DNA of 13,545 bases from an uncultured Clostridia bacterium (GTDB lineage Bacteria > Bacillota > Clostridia > Oscillospirales > Ruminococcaceae), in NCBI GenBank assembly GCA_937901805.1, contig CALDJI010000299.1, positions 1 through 13,545 on the forward strand. The letters are read 5' to 3'. Made by a program: the position numbers and the translations under genes. Below the pieces are notes generated by a model, which worked only from the letters and a program-made list of their open reading frames with translations, did not search any database and was not told the DNA's origin. This document shows positions 7,323 to 13,028 of this stretch, in pieces; position 1 is the stretch's first letter; each line of letters opens with the position of its first letter.

Positions 7323-8348
7323 TCAGGAGTTTGTAAGGCGTTTTTTCAGGAAAGGATATGCAAGTTTACCGGAAATTTGATGTCCACCGGGAAATTCTTC
7401 AAATAGAAAATTCTGTGGTTTTTCAATCAATGAATAAAGACGCCGTAGTTCTTGACAGGCATTGCGGACTTCCTCAATTGGGAAGATAGGGTCTTCTGTC
7501 CCGGCCTCTATAAGAAGAGTGCGCGGTAGAATCATCGCCGCAATGTCTGTCATTTCAAAATATCGATAGAGCTCAGGGACAAAATTACAGATACAGTGCT
7601 CTAGGGAAAGGATACTCCCGGCAAACGAGGAGAGATACCCGCTGACAATTGCACAACGAATCCGGGTATCGCAGGCAGCTGCAAAAGCGGTCAGCATCCC
7701 GCCGCCGGAGATCCCCATACAGACAAGGTTTTCAATATCCGCGTGGAGATACAGAATCAGGTAATCAATGATCCGCATGATTTGGTAGACGCGCAGGCCG
7801 GCCAGAGAAAGTCCCATCATTGACAAAACACCATAAGGAGCCCGGCATGTAGCATCCCATGTCGCGGAGGTGTCTCCGAACCCCAAAATTTCAGGTACGG
7901 CAACTGTGTAACCGAGTTTACACAGTTCTATAGGTGCAAGATGATGGTAGTTTTCTTCTTTTAAAAAATTCCCTTGAGCATCTAATCCCAATGTTTCCCT
8001 GCTTCCGTTTCCATGGCCATGACAAAAAATAGCGCAAGGAGTATAGTAGGAATCTCTTGATTTGTTTGGAGTAAGAAGGTACATGGGAAAAGAGAGACCT
8101 TCACAGATCGTTAAGGAAATTCTCTGGAGCATACAATTTTGAAAGGAGCGTCTGGGCTCTACTTGTTCTACTTTTAAAAGAGGAAGCTTTCCCGGGATTT
8201 CTGCAATTTTAAGAAGAGAACGCAGCTTATCCCTTCCTATCGCTTGTTTGAGTAACAACTCTTGTGCCGCTGTAATATTGCGAAAGGACAATTGCTGTTC
8301 TGTATTTTTCCGAATTGATTGGAGATAAGAGTCGAGATGGAAATCCAA
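7323..8348 (-). CDS. Alpha/beta hydrolase family esterase-like protein
   Basis: A 341-residue cytoplasmic protein with no signal peptide. It has an alpha/beta-hydrolase core: an oxyanion-hole HGHG (110-113) after the strand TPCAIFC, nucleophile S214 in GISGG (212-216), probable acid D286 in EAGTEDPIFP and probable base H323 in FPGGHQISG. The arrangement, with an N-terminal helical region and a VPEILGFGDT block, resembles the acetyl-xylan-esterase / dienelactone hydrolase-like group acting on small esters; the substrate is unknown. The start is TTG at 8348, chosen because AAAGGAGGT lies 6 nt upstream and no ATG is near. The promoter at 8393-8421 overlaps the divergent promoter of the acetyltransferase gene. 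It converges on spoVS. Confidence 0.85.
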   Translation of the reverse strand: MDFHLDSYLQSIRKNTEQQLSFRNITAAQELLLKQAIGRDKLRSLLKIAEIPGKLPLLKVEQVEPRRSFQNCMLQRISLTICEGLSFPMYLLTPNKSRDSYYTPCAIFCHGHGNGSRETLGLDAQGNFLKEENYHHLAPIELCKLGYTVAVPEILGFGDTSATWDATCRAPYGVLSMMGLSLAGLRVYQIMRIIDYLILYLHADIENLVCMGISGGGMLTAFAAACDTRIRCAIVSGYLSSFAGSILSLEHCICNFVPELYRYFEMTDIAAMILPRTLLIEAGTEDPIFPIEEVRNACQELRRLYSLIEKPQNFLFEEFPGGHQISGKLAYPFLKKRLTNS

Positions 8349-8392
8349 TGTAATACCTCCTTTTTCTAAATACTGGATGATTCCCTATTTCT

Positions 8393-8421
8393 ACTATAAG
8401 AGAAGAGCTGTTGATTTTCAA
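8393..8421 (-). promoter_or_regulatory. Promoter of the hydrolase gene
   Basis: Minus-strand TTGAAA (8416-8421), 17-bp spacer, TATAGT (8393-8398). Strong match to sigma-A consensus. Confidence 0.65.
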
Positions 8422-8439
8422 GTGAATTCCTGATATGGT
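8411..8439 (+). promoter_or_regulatory. Possible promoter of the acetyltransferase gene
   Basis: TTGATT (8411-8416), 17-bp spacer, TATGGT (8434-8439). Its -35 shares base 8416 with the -35 of the divergent hydrolase promoter, so both could not be occupied at once. Confidence 0.4.
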
Positions 8440-8478
8440 TGTTCAGAAGGAATTTGGATAATAGGAGAGAAAAACAGT

Positions 8479-8985
8479 ATGAGAAATTCCTGTCGTATTC
8501 GCACAATGTGTGAAGAGGACTGCAAATATTTCGCTATAGCATTCCAAAACCAGGGATGGAACAAACCGGAAGCAGGATTTCGTGAATATTATTTTATGCA
8601 TTGCTGTGGGGGGCATACAGTCCTGGTAGCAGAATGGGAAGGATATCCTGCTGGATACCTGATTGTGCGCCCACAGGCTCAGCAAGGCCCTTTTGCAATG
8701 CAGGGTATCCCTGAACTGGCTGATTTTAATGTGCTGATGAAATACCAGAGAAGAGGGATTGGCAATGCTCTAATGGATGAGGCAGAAAAGCTGTGTCAAG
8801 GAGTGGGATATGTTTCTTTGGCAGTTGGCTTGCATTCTGGATATGGCCAAGCACAAAAGATGTATGTTAAACGTGGGTATTTGTTTGATGGAAGCGGTGT
8901 ATGGTATCGAGGAAAACAATTGGCGCAGTATGCACTTTGTCGGAACGATGACGACCTGGTGCTTTACATGAAAAAGGAGCTGTAG
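8479..8985 (+). CDS. GNAT family N-acetyltransferase
   Basis: A 168-residue protein with the acyl-CoA-binding core of GNAT enzymes: a strand and loop at ADFNVLMKYQRRGIGNALMDEAEKL (81-105), whose RRGIGNA is the Q/RxxGxG/A pyrophosphate loop, then a YVSLAVG strand and the motif B region SGYGQAQKMYVKRGYLFDG (120-138). The N-terminus (IRTMCEEDCKYF) is the usual first strand and helix. The acceptor substrate, which could be a small molecule, antibiotic or protein N-terminus, cannot be told from sequence. An AGGAGAG ribosome site precedes ATG 8479. It is divergent from the hydrolase gene, and no terminator is evident before the tRNA promoter. Confidence 0.88.
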   Translation: MRNSCRIRTMCEEDCKYFAIAFQNQGWNKPEAGFREYYFMHCCGGHTVLVAEWEGYPAGYLIVRPQAQQGPFAMQGIPELADFNVLMKYQRRGIGNALMDEAEKLCQGVGYVSLAVGLHSGYGQAQKMYVKRGYLFDGSGVWYRGKQLAQYALCRNDDDLVLYMKKEL

Positions 8986-9023
8986 CAGTCTTATGAAAAG
9001 AAGAAAAAATTTTAAAAAAACTA

Positions 9024-9052
9024 TTGACATTTCTCTCCTGGATTGTTATACT
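9024..9052 (+). promoter_or_regulatory. Promoter of tRNA-Lys
   Basis: TTGACA (9024-9029), 17-bp spacer, TATACT (9047-9052), 38 bp before the mature tRNA. Near consensus, as expected for a stable RNA gene. Confidence 0.8.
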
Positions 9053-9090
9053 AAATAAGCGCTCTGAGAGAGACAAGCAAAACAGAATAT

Positions 9091-9166
9091 GAACCATTAG
9101 CTCAGCTGGCAGAGCATTTGACTTTTAATCAAAGGGTCCGGAGTTCGAATCTCCGATGGTTCACCA
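9091..9166 (+). tRNA. tRNA-Lys (anticodon UUU)
   Basis: A complete 76-nt cloverleaf with encoded CCA. Acceptor arms GAACCAT and ATGGTTC pair over 7 bp; the D arm is GCTC/GAGC; the anticodon stem TTTGA/TCAAA (9117-9121 and 9129-9133) encloses loop CTTTTAA with anticodon TTT at 9124-9126; the T arm is CGGAG-TTCGAAT-CTCCG. It has its own promoter and terminator. The 3' end is directly followed by a remnant of a serine recombinase on the opposite strand, so the locus may have been an integration site. Confidence 0.97.
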
Positions 9167-9172
9167 TACCAT

Positions 9173-9490
9173 TTAGAAAGCAAACCCCATTTTCGGGTTT
9201 GCTTTCTTTTTATTTTCAGCAGTTTCCTCATCTTCCCCTGTACCAGAACCAATACAGGAGATTTGCTTGCCGCCGCGGACATTGTAAAAAATAATAATGC
9301 GGTCATCGTACGCATACACCGAGTTGATAAAAACATCAATTAAGCGTCTCTGGAAATCATCATGAAAAAGATCGCCGTTGCAAAAGTTTTTTGGCCAGAC
9401 GGCAATCTCTTTTTCCGTGTATCGGATTATACTTGCAATATACAGCTTGGTCAGGTCAATTTCCAGGTCTTGCTTTTGTAAATCTGTGCC
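9173..9490 (-). pseudogene. C-terminal remnant of a large serine recombinase
   Basis: A stop-bounded frame of 105 codons on the minus strand without a usable start; an in-frame TGA lies at 9491-9493. The middle reads TEKEIAVWPKNFCNGDL, FQRRLIDVFINSVYAYDDR and IIIFYNVRGGKQIS. This matches, from memory, the extreme C-terminal part of large serine recombinases of Clostridia mobile elements (LTKEQI..W...F..GD, then LID.F.NSV..YDD). The catalytic resolvase domain and the zinc-ribbon region, several hundred residues, are missing; upstream there is only the terminator of the next gene. The last in-frame codons run into the tRNA-Lys terminator, so homology probably ends near 9225. I read it as debris of an excised or deleted element next to tRNA-Lys. 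Confidence 0.72.
9175..9211 (+). terminator. Intrinsic terminator of tRNA-Lys
   Basis: Perfect 13-bp stem (9175-9187 with 9195-9207), 7-nt loop, then TTTTATTTT. It lies 8 nt past the tRNA CCA end. Confidence 0.9.
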
Positions 9491-9523
9491 TCAATCTTTT
9501 GATATATCCTTACAAATATGAGT

Positions 9524-9560
9524 AAAGCAAGCAGGCTGTCGTATATAGCCTGCTTGCTTT
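9524..9560 (-). terminator. Terminator of the solute-binding protein gene
   Basis: Perfect 14-bp stem (9524-9537 with 9547-9560) around a 9-nt loop, 21 bp past the stop codon at 9582. The stem's 3' arm on the minus strand ends in GCTTT; the U tract is short, so efficiency is uncertain. Confidence 0.65.
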
Positions 9561-9581
9561 GTGGTACCTATGGCAAAGTTT

Positions 9582-10871
9582 CTATAGTTCCTGCAAATAG
9601 ATATCCGTCTTGTTGTTGAGCTGCTTGGAAAATTCCTCCACCGTTATTTTGTCATTGAGATATTCCTGCCATAGCGGCATAAAAATTTCGTTGCTGAATT
9701 TACCATCCAAAAAGGTTTGGATATCAAAGTCGCTGTTTAAAAGTTCCTGGTATTGTGCAATAATATCCTCTTGGGCTTGGCTTCCCAATGGAGTGGCAGC
9801 TTGGATTCTGGTCTGTAAAGCTTGGTTGTGGACAGGGGTAAAATTCACTTTAAAGCGGTCAGCCTGTGTAGTTTCACTGAGAACCCACTGGATGAATTTG
9901 AAAGCCCGTTCTCCGTTCGGCGAATTGGCATTGATAGCGAGACTTCCATAAGGCTGTACAATACATCCTCTAGAATCCTCTTTCTTTTCTCCATATAGCA
10001 GTATACGGTCATTTTCACTGAGTAGTATTTCATTACTTGTCGCAATGGGAGTTAACATTTCCGGTGTTCCTTGTCCAATCATGTAACGAAATACAGAATC
10101 TATTTGTTTGCTTTGAGTTTTTGTAAATTTCTTGTAGACTTCAGCAATTTGTTTGAATTTCTCAGAATCATAGGAATGTGTTCTGTTTTCAAAATCAATG
10201 AAGTCATTTGCACAGAACGCCATTGCGGGTGGGGAACTGAATAATTTTTTATTCTCTTGTTCCAGCTTTTCTTGATAGGGAAGCAATTCATCTAACCGAT
10301 TGTGTACAATGTTGACATCTTGTGGTATTCCATATTTCTCTAAGGTTTCTTCAGTGGAATAGTAGATTTCTGGTTCATACATGTAAGGGATGAGATATCG
10401 TTTTTCCTGATACATTCCATATTCCATGATAGAAGGGTTGTATTGTCCCCAATCCATTGGGTATTTGCTGAAATAGTAGTCCAGATTTTGAAAAGCTCCA
10501 TTACTGATTATATTTTGTAAATTATAAAGCATATTGTATGGATCGATTAAAAATAAATCTGGTCCTCCGCCGGAAAGGATTTCTGTTGCAAGTTGGGTTT
10601 GTGCATTTTCTGCATCTTCACTTAAAATATCACTTGCAGCACCATAGGATTGAATGATAATCTGATCTTTTTCATCTGCCTGTGCATTATAGTTATCGAT
10701 TAACCTTTTTTGGTAGGGATCTTCTTCTCTGCAGTAAATGGTAAGTTTTCTGCCATTATCCCTGGTGTGTTTTGGCGTGTTGGGATCTTTATTCACACTG
10801 CATCCAGCCAACAGAGAAATGCACAACAAAAGCCCAAGTATCATGCTGAATATCCGACAGCTTCTTCTCAT
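9582..10871 (-). CDS. Extracellular sugar-type ABC transporter solute-binding lipoprotein (family 1)
   Basis: A 429-residue secreted lipoprotein. The signal peptide MRRSCRIFSMILGLLLCISL ends in lipobox LLAGC, giving lipidated Cys24 and anchoring outside the membrane. The mature part has family 1 binding-protein landmarks: a LTIYCREED first strand, a GGGPDLFLIDP segment near residue 100, a YLIPYMYEPEIYYS hinge region followed by a TEETLEKYGIP helix, and a late FIQWVLSETTQADRF helix. These usually bind oligosaccharides for an ABC importer. No permease or ATPase gene is nearby, so it is an orphan here. ATG 10871 follows AAAGGAGGAATCC. The sequence is visibly more AT-rich than rny or thrS, which fits acquisition. 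Its last codons are duplicated upstream at 11026-11048. Confidence 0.9.
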   Translation of the reverse strand: MRRSCRIFSMILGLLLCISLLAGCSVNKDPNTPKHTRDNGRKLTIYCREEDPYQKRLIDNYNAQADEKDQIIIQSYGAASDILSEDAENAQTQLATEILSGGGPDLFLIDPYNMLYNLQNIISNGAFQNLDYYFSKYPMDWGQYNPSIMEYGMYQEKRYLIPYMYEPEIYYSTEETLEKYGIPQDVNIVHNRLDELLPYQEKLEQENKKLFSSPPAMAFCANDFIDFENRTHSYDSEKFKQIAEVYKKFTKTQSKQIDSVFRYMIGQGTPEMLTPIATSNEILLSENDRILLYGEKKEDSRGCIVQPYGSLAINANSPNGERAFKFIQWVLSETTQADRFKVNFTPVHNQALQTRIQAATPLGSQAQEDIIAQYQELLNSDFDIQTFLDGKFSNEIFMPLWQEYLNDKITVEEFSKQLNNKTDIYLQEL

Positions 10872-10942
10872 ATGGATTCCTCCTTTGTGAAGAATTGCCT
10901 TTGAATAGTGAATAATGTGGAAAAATCTTATAGTTTATACCA

Positions 10943-10971
10943 ATTATAGCAATAAAGCTTTGGATAATCAA
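10943..10971 (-). promoter_or_regulatory. Promoter of the solute-binding protein gene
   Basis: Minus-strand TTGATT (10966-10971), 17-bp spacer ending TGC, then perfect TATAAT (10943-10948), so also an extended -10. The leader is about 65 nt. Confidence 0.7.
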
Positions 10972-10982
10972 CAAAAATCGAC

Positions 10983-11022
10983 AAAAAAGCCCCTTTCCCT
11001 CATAATTGAGGGAAAGGGGCTT
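10983..11022 (-). terminator. Intrinsic terminator of the deleted upstream gene
   Basis: Perfect 15-bp stem (10987-11001 with 11008-11022), 6-nt loop, and a run of U from the complement of 10983-10988. It ends minus-strand transcription directly before the solute-binding protein promoter, yet no full gene lies upstream of it. Confidence 0.85.
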
Positions 11023-11025
11023 GTA

Positions 11026-11061
11026 CTATAGTTCCTGTAAATAGATATAGAACCTATTCAT
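11026..11061 (-). pseudogene. Remnant 3' end of a second solute-binding protein gene
   Basis: Positions 11026-11048 match 9582-9604, the last codons of the binding-protein gene, at 22 of 23 bases, and read in the same frame as YIYLQEL followed by TAG. A terminator follows 4 bp later, as after a real gene. By chance the fragment also begins with an in-frame ATG at 11061, giving an 11-codon frame with no ribosome site. Best read as the tail of a tandem paralogue whose body was deleted. Confidence 0.6.
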
Positions 11062-11382
11062 AAATAATTATAATTAATCAAAATTTTATTATTGTATTGT
11101 TTAACCATTTAAAAAATGATAACATATTTTTTCTCTTTTCGTCGACAATCCGGATGATAAGCTGCCGCAAAGTAATAAAGTGACTTGTGATCTTATGGTG
11201 CTTTAACTTTTGGCGGATCCTATGATTTATACAGCATTTGTTTTCTTTACAGGACAAAATGAAATTTTTAAGGGAGAAGGTTCAATCTATAAAACGAGAG
11301 AAAGTCAACCTACAAAGCATGACTTTTCATTATGAATAGAAAATAGGGTATAAAGACGCCAGGGGGCACTTGCCTTGAAAAA

Positions 11383-11402
11383 TATGACGGCATATGACGG
11401 CA
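11383..11402. repeat. Exact tandem repeat of a 10-mer
   Basis: TATGACGGCA occurs twice head to tail. The repeat period equals about one helical turn. It lies roughly 110 bp upstream of the inverted repeat at the isomerase promoter, on the same face spacing a regulator could use; function unknown. Confidence 0.6.
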
Positions 11403-11490
11403 AAAATATCTGTAAAATTTGCCCAAAACACAAGCGCGATATCAGGATCAATATACATCTCCATTGGTTCAATCAGTAGAAATAATTGCT

Positions 11491-11521
11491 AAAAGTCTAT
11501 CAACTTTTCCTATAGACTTTT
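11491..11521. promoter_or_regulatory. Inverted-repeat operator candidate for the isomerase gene
   Basis: AAAAGTCTAT (11491-11500) and its exact reverse complement ATAGACTTTT (11512-11521) are separated by 11 bp, giving half-site centres about 21 bp, two helical turns, apart. The right arm covers the -35 hexamer, so a dimeric regulator bound here would affect transcription directly. Confidence 0.55.
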
Positions 11522-11541
11522 GGAACAAGAGAGACTACAAT
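11513..11541 (+). promoter_or_regulatory. Promoter of the isomerase gene
   Basis: TAGACT (11513-11518), 17-bp spacer, TACAAT (11536-11541). The -35 is weak and sits in the inverted repeat, which suggests regulated expression. Confidence 0.55.
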
Positions 11542-11600
11542 AGAATGCGGTAGGTTGTTATAGGACAGCTTCCAATACATATAAAAAGGAGTCAGGGTTT

Positions 11601-12575
11601 ATGAAACTTGGTATTAGCAGCTATTGTCTTTCTCCCTATCTTCGTCGCGGGGAAATGACAATTTATGATGTAATTGATTGGGCAAAAGCACATGATGCTG
11701 AGCATCTGGAGCTTGTCCCGTTCGGACTTCCTCTTCTCAAAGAAGATGGCGAAATTGATGAAGCATATGTCAACAGCATCCGTGAACATGCGGAAAAAGT
11801 TGGTATGCCTCTTTCTGCTTTCTCTCTCAATGCTTGTGTCATTAAACCGACCGAGGAAGAACGCAGAGCAGAAATTGCAAGAATTGAAAAATACATGCAA
11901 ATCTGCAAGATGCTCGGCATCAAGAAGATGCGTCATGACTGCTGCAGTGGCCAGCACCCGCAGGGTATCAATACTCCGGAACAGTTTGAAATTGATTTCC
12001 CGGTATTCGTTGCGGCTGTGCAGGAATTGGCTGATTACGGCGCAAGCCTTGGCTTGAGCAGCACATTGGAAAACCATGGCCTGTATGTCAACGGCGCAGA
12101 TCGCCTGATCCGTTTGCTCAAGGCTGTTGATCGTCCAAATGTCGGCCTGACTGTTGACGTTGGCAACTACCTCTGTGTAGATGACAATCCGGAAGTTGCC
12201 GTTGCGAAAGCAATCAAATATGCCGATATGGTTCATATGAAGGACTTCTATATCCGTCGTTATGAAAATATGCTCCCGCAGAAGGGCATGTATGTTGATG
12301 GCCCGTCCAAGGCTACTATTACCAACCCGACTACTCCGGAAGATTGGAAGAAGATGCCGCTCTCTCTTGGCTATGTTGGTACTGCAAGCAATAACAACAT
12401 TCTCCGCGGCGCTATCCTTGGCCAGGGAGATATGAATATTCCTCATATCCTCAGCATCATTAAGAAATCCGGATATGACAAGGAAATCTCTATCGAGTTC
12501 GAGGGCATGGAAGACAATGCAGCGGCTACTGAGTACTGCCTCGATACTGTCCGTTATTTCTGGAACAAAATCTAA
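11601..12575 (+). CDS. Sugar phosphate isomerase/epimerase (xylose isomerase-like TIM barrel)
   Basis: A 324-residue cytoplasmic protein of the AP-endonuclease-2/xylose-isomerase-like barrel family. Barrel strands and probable metal ligands are visible: KLGISSYCLS at the start, HLELVPFG, E157 in TLENHG, D186 in LTVDVGNY, H212 in MVHMKDFY and E299 in SIEFEG. Members isomerise or epimerise sugars, inositols or their derivatives, often beside a Gfo/Idh oxidoreductase; none is present here, so the substrate is open. AAGGAG precedes ATG 11601. Codon choice is cleaner and less AT-rich than in the neighbouring binding-protein gene, suggesting good expression. The promoter lies within an inverted repeat, and a strong terminator follows. 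The divergent binding-protein gene is a possible functional partner, but only by position. Confidence 0.88.
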   Translation: MKLGISSYCLSPYLRRGEMTIYDVIDWAKAHDAEHLELVPFGLPLLKEDGEIDEAYVNSIREHAEKVGMPLSAFSLNACVIKPTEEERRAEIARIEKYMQICKMLGIKKMRHDCCSGQHPQGINTPEQFEIDFPVFVAAVQELADYGASLGLSSTLENHGLYVNGADRLIRLLKAVDRPNVGLTVDVGNYLCVDDNPEVAVAKAIKYADMVHMKDFYIRRYENMLPQKGMYVDGPSKATITNPTTPEDWKKMPLSLGYVGTASNNNILRGAILGQGDMNIPHILSIIKKSGYDKEISIEFEGMEDNAAATEYCLDTVRYFWNKI

Positions 12576-12596
12576 GCTTGTCTTATTTCAAAGGTG

Positions 12597-12631
12597 AAAA
12601 AACCGGAAACCAAATTGGTTTCCGGTTTTTT
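12597..12631 (+). terminator. Terminator of the isomerase gene
   Basis: Arms 12597-12613 and 12615-12631 are exact complements, giving an A-run, GC-rich stem and T-run. It is followed by TGCTG and could work on both strands. Confidence 0.9.
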
Positions 12632-12651
12632 GCTGTAAACATTTCACTTGG

Positions 12652-12684
12652 AAAAGAACGCTGCGCCAATCGGCGCAGCGTTCT
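12652..12684 (-). terminator. Terminator of the spore protein gene
   Basis: Perfect 13-bp GC-rich stem (12655-12667 with 12672-12684), 4-nt loop, then UUUU on the minus strand. It ends 22 bp past the stop codon of the spore protein gene. Confidence 0.85.
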
Positions 12685-12705
12685 GTAACATTTATTTGGG
12701 AAAAC

Positions 12706-12915
12706 TTACTTAATGGAATTCTCGTAAGCTTCGATCATTTTTTTGACCATCTGGCCGCCGATAGAACCAGCCTGTCTGGAGGTCAGGTCACCATTGTATC
12801 CCTCTTTAAGGGTAACGCCGACTTCGTTAGCGGCTTCCATTTTGAAACGATCCATAGCCTGACGGGCTTCTGGTACTACGATTCTGTTGCTGCTGCTTTT
12901 GTTGTTGCTAGACAT
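12706..12915 (-). CDS. Alpha/beta-type small acid-soluble spore protein
   Basis: A 69-residue protein with the family layout: a polar Ser/Asn-rich start, VVPEARQAMDRFKMEAANEVGV (14-34) and the second conserved block DLTSRQAGSIGGQMVKKMIE (43-62). Such proteins coat spore DNA, protect it from UV and heat, and are degraded at germination by the GPR protease; KMEAANEVGV holds the probable cleavage point after E27. Start ATG 12915 follows AAGGAGAG. Expression is expected from sigma-G in the forespore, but I could not place a convincing sigma-G promoter in 12916-13000. It proves a sporulation-related genome. It is convergent with the isomerase gene, the two being separated by paired terminators. 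Confidence 0.97.
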   Translation of the reverse strand: MSSNNKSSSNRIVVPEARQAMDRFKMEAANEVGVTLKEGYNGDLTSRQAGSIGGQMVKKMIEAYENSIK

Positions 12916-13028
12916 AGTGTTTTTCTCTCCTTAATCAGTGAAAAAATTTTTGAGATATTTTTGTTTGGACTTGCGTTTGTACTAGTATTTTGTGCGGCAG
13001 AAAGGAAAATATCACAGGTAATTTTTTG

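Larger units (their letters stand above)
11062..11600. other. Gene-poor AT-rich gap with regulatory repeats
   Basis: No convincing gene on either strand. The left part (to about 11140) is extremely AT-rich. A 37-codon plus-strand frame (11222-11335) has only a weak GGCGGA upstream and no recognisable product. The right part holds a tandem 10-bp repeat, a perfect inverted repeat and the promoter of the isomerase gene. Confidence 0.6.

Noticed and set aside
8993..9058. 21-codon Lys-rich frame (MKRRKNFKKT...) after the acetyltransferase gene
   Set aside because: No ribosome binding site, and it runs through the tRNA-Lys promoter.
9091..9166. Second copy of the tRNA-Lys 3' end as a flanking attachment repeat
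   Set aside because: I looked for the T-arm/acceptor sequence elsewhere in the window and found none, so no attachment-site pair can be defined.
11222..11335. 37-codon plus-strand frame with ATG in the gap before the isomerase gene
   Set aside because: Only a weak GGCGGA upstream at short spacing, no recognisable motif or membrane segment, and length well within chance.
11592..12446. 284-codon frame antisense to the isomerase gene
   Set aside because: Shadow of the isomerase coding sequence, without start signals.
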